Below are positions 63,991-64,000 of a DNA stretch of 64,000 nt, piece by piece. The position numbers were made by a program, and so were the translations under genes. The stretch is from positions 1-64,000 of the forward strand of contig CAOKMT010000005.1 of NCBI GenBank assembly GCA_948469885.1. The letters are read 5' to 3'. This DNA comes from an uncultured Sporosarcina sp. GTDB taxonomy: Bacteria; Bacillota; Bacilli; Bacillales_A; Planococcaceae. The notes beneath the pieces were generated by a model. The model was given only the letters and a program-made list of their open reading frames with translations, was not told where the DNA came from and made no database searches. Each line of letters starts with the position of its first letter. Positions within the stretch are counted from its first letter, which is position 1.

Positions 63991-64000
63991 AAATCACTTT

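Overview
The window looks like chromosome of a low-to-mid-GC endospore-former relative (Bacillota, Bacillales), most likely Planococcaceae such as Sporosarcina or a neighbour. This rests on gene content and signals: a Trp T-box before trpEDCFBA with no adjacent trpG, a SAM-I riboswitch before mtnKA, CcpA cre sites, a Pho box, a PerR box, strong AGGAGG ribosome binding sites with many TTG/GTG starts, and a 131-bp palindromic repeat of a kind I recall from many Bacillaceae/Planococcaceae. No tRNA, rRNA, CRISPR array, IS element or prophage gene was seen. The species call is an inference.

Layout. 1-6320: an AppDF/Opp-type peptide ABC transporter operon (order D-F-B-C-A, minus strand), bounded on both sides by arrays of a GTTGGAC repeat and carrying a second repeat array before oppA. 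6321-13920: a DUF4003 gene and the tryptophan operon with its T-box leader; a 182-nt spacer with four hairpins lies between trpF and trpB. 14018-17851: Na/Pi cotransporter-like protein, RluF-type pseudouridine synthase, MgtE, GNAT. 17899-21366: small membrane protein and methionine salvage (mtnA, mtnK under an S-box; divergent mtnB). 21456-29765: NAD(P)-binding protein, TauE-type exporter, membrane-anchored FAD oxidoreductase, DUF488, a PAS-GGDEF-EAL protein, a methyltransferase, and sigL (rpoN) with a perfect cre site just downstream of its promoter.

29858-43863 is a catabolic island: an acetoin-dehydrogenase-like 2-oxo acid/alpha-ketol complex (E1 alpha, E1 beta, E2, E3), two KduD-like SDRs, an aldehyde dehydrogenase, an AroE-like dehydrogenase, a VOC protein and a TRAP transporter. 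A sigma-54 activator sits divergently in the middle. The two operons each have a strong sigma-54 promoter (TGGCAY-N5-TTGCA), and exactly 50 bp upstream of each is the same direct repeat GATGYA-N14-GATGCA. That marks them as one regulon, using the sigma factor encoded in the same window. The substrate is not identifiable; a carboxylated alpha-ketol or sugar acid taken up by the TRAP system is my inference.

44160-51033: a glutamate/aspartate-type symporter with a GlnKL-like two-component system, then a LysR gene, an HPr kinase paralogue and a divergent CofE-like ligase in a genome context with no sign of F420. 51189-51319 is the palindromic repeat. 51429-56706: 2-aminoethylphosphonate transport and degradation (ATPase, fused permease, binding protein, PhnW, PhnX) behind four PhoP half-sites spaced exactly 11 bp. 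56927-60643: amphi-Trp protein, laccase-domain (YlmD/PgeF) protein, and ahpC-ahpF behind a PerR box. 60714-60926: the longest GTTGGAC array. 60931-63786: an ArgH-family lyase coupled to an NhaC-type transporter, with a palindrome over the promoter. The window ends in a terminator for a gene lying beyond the right edge.
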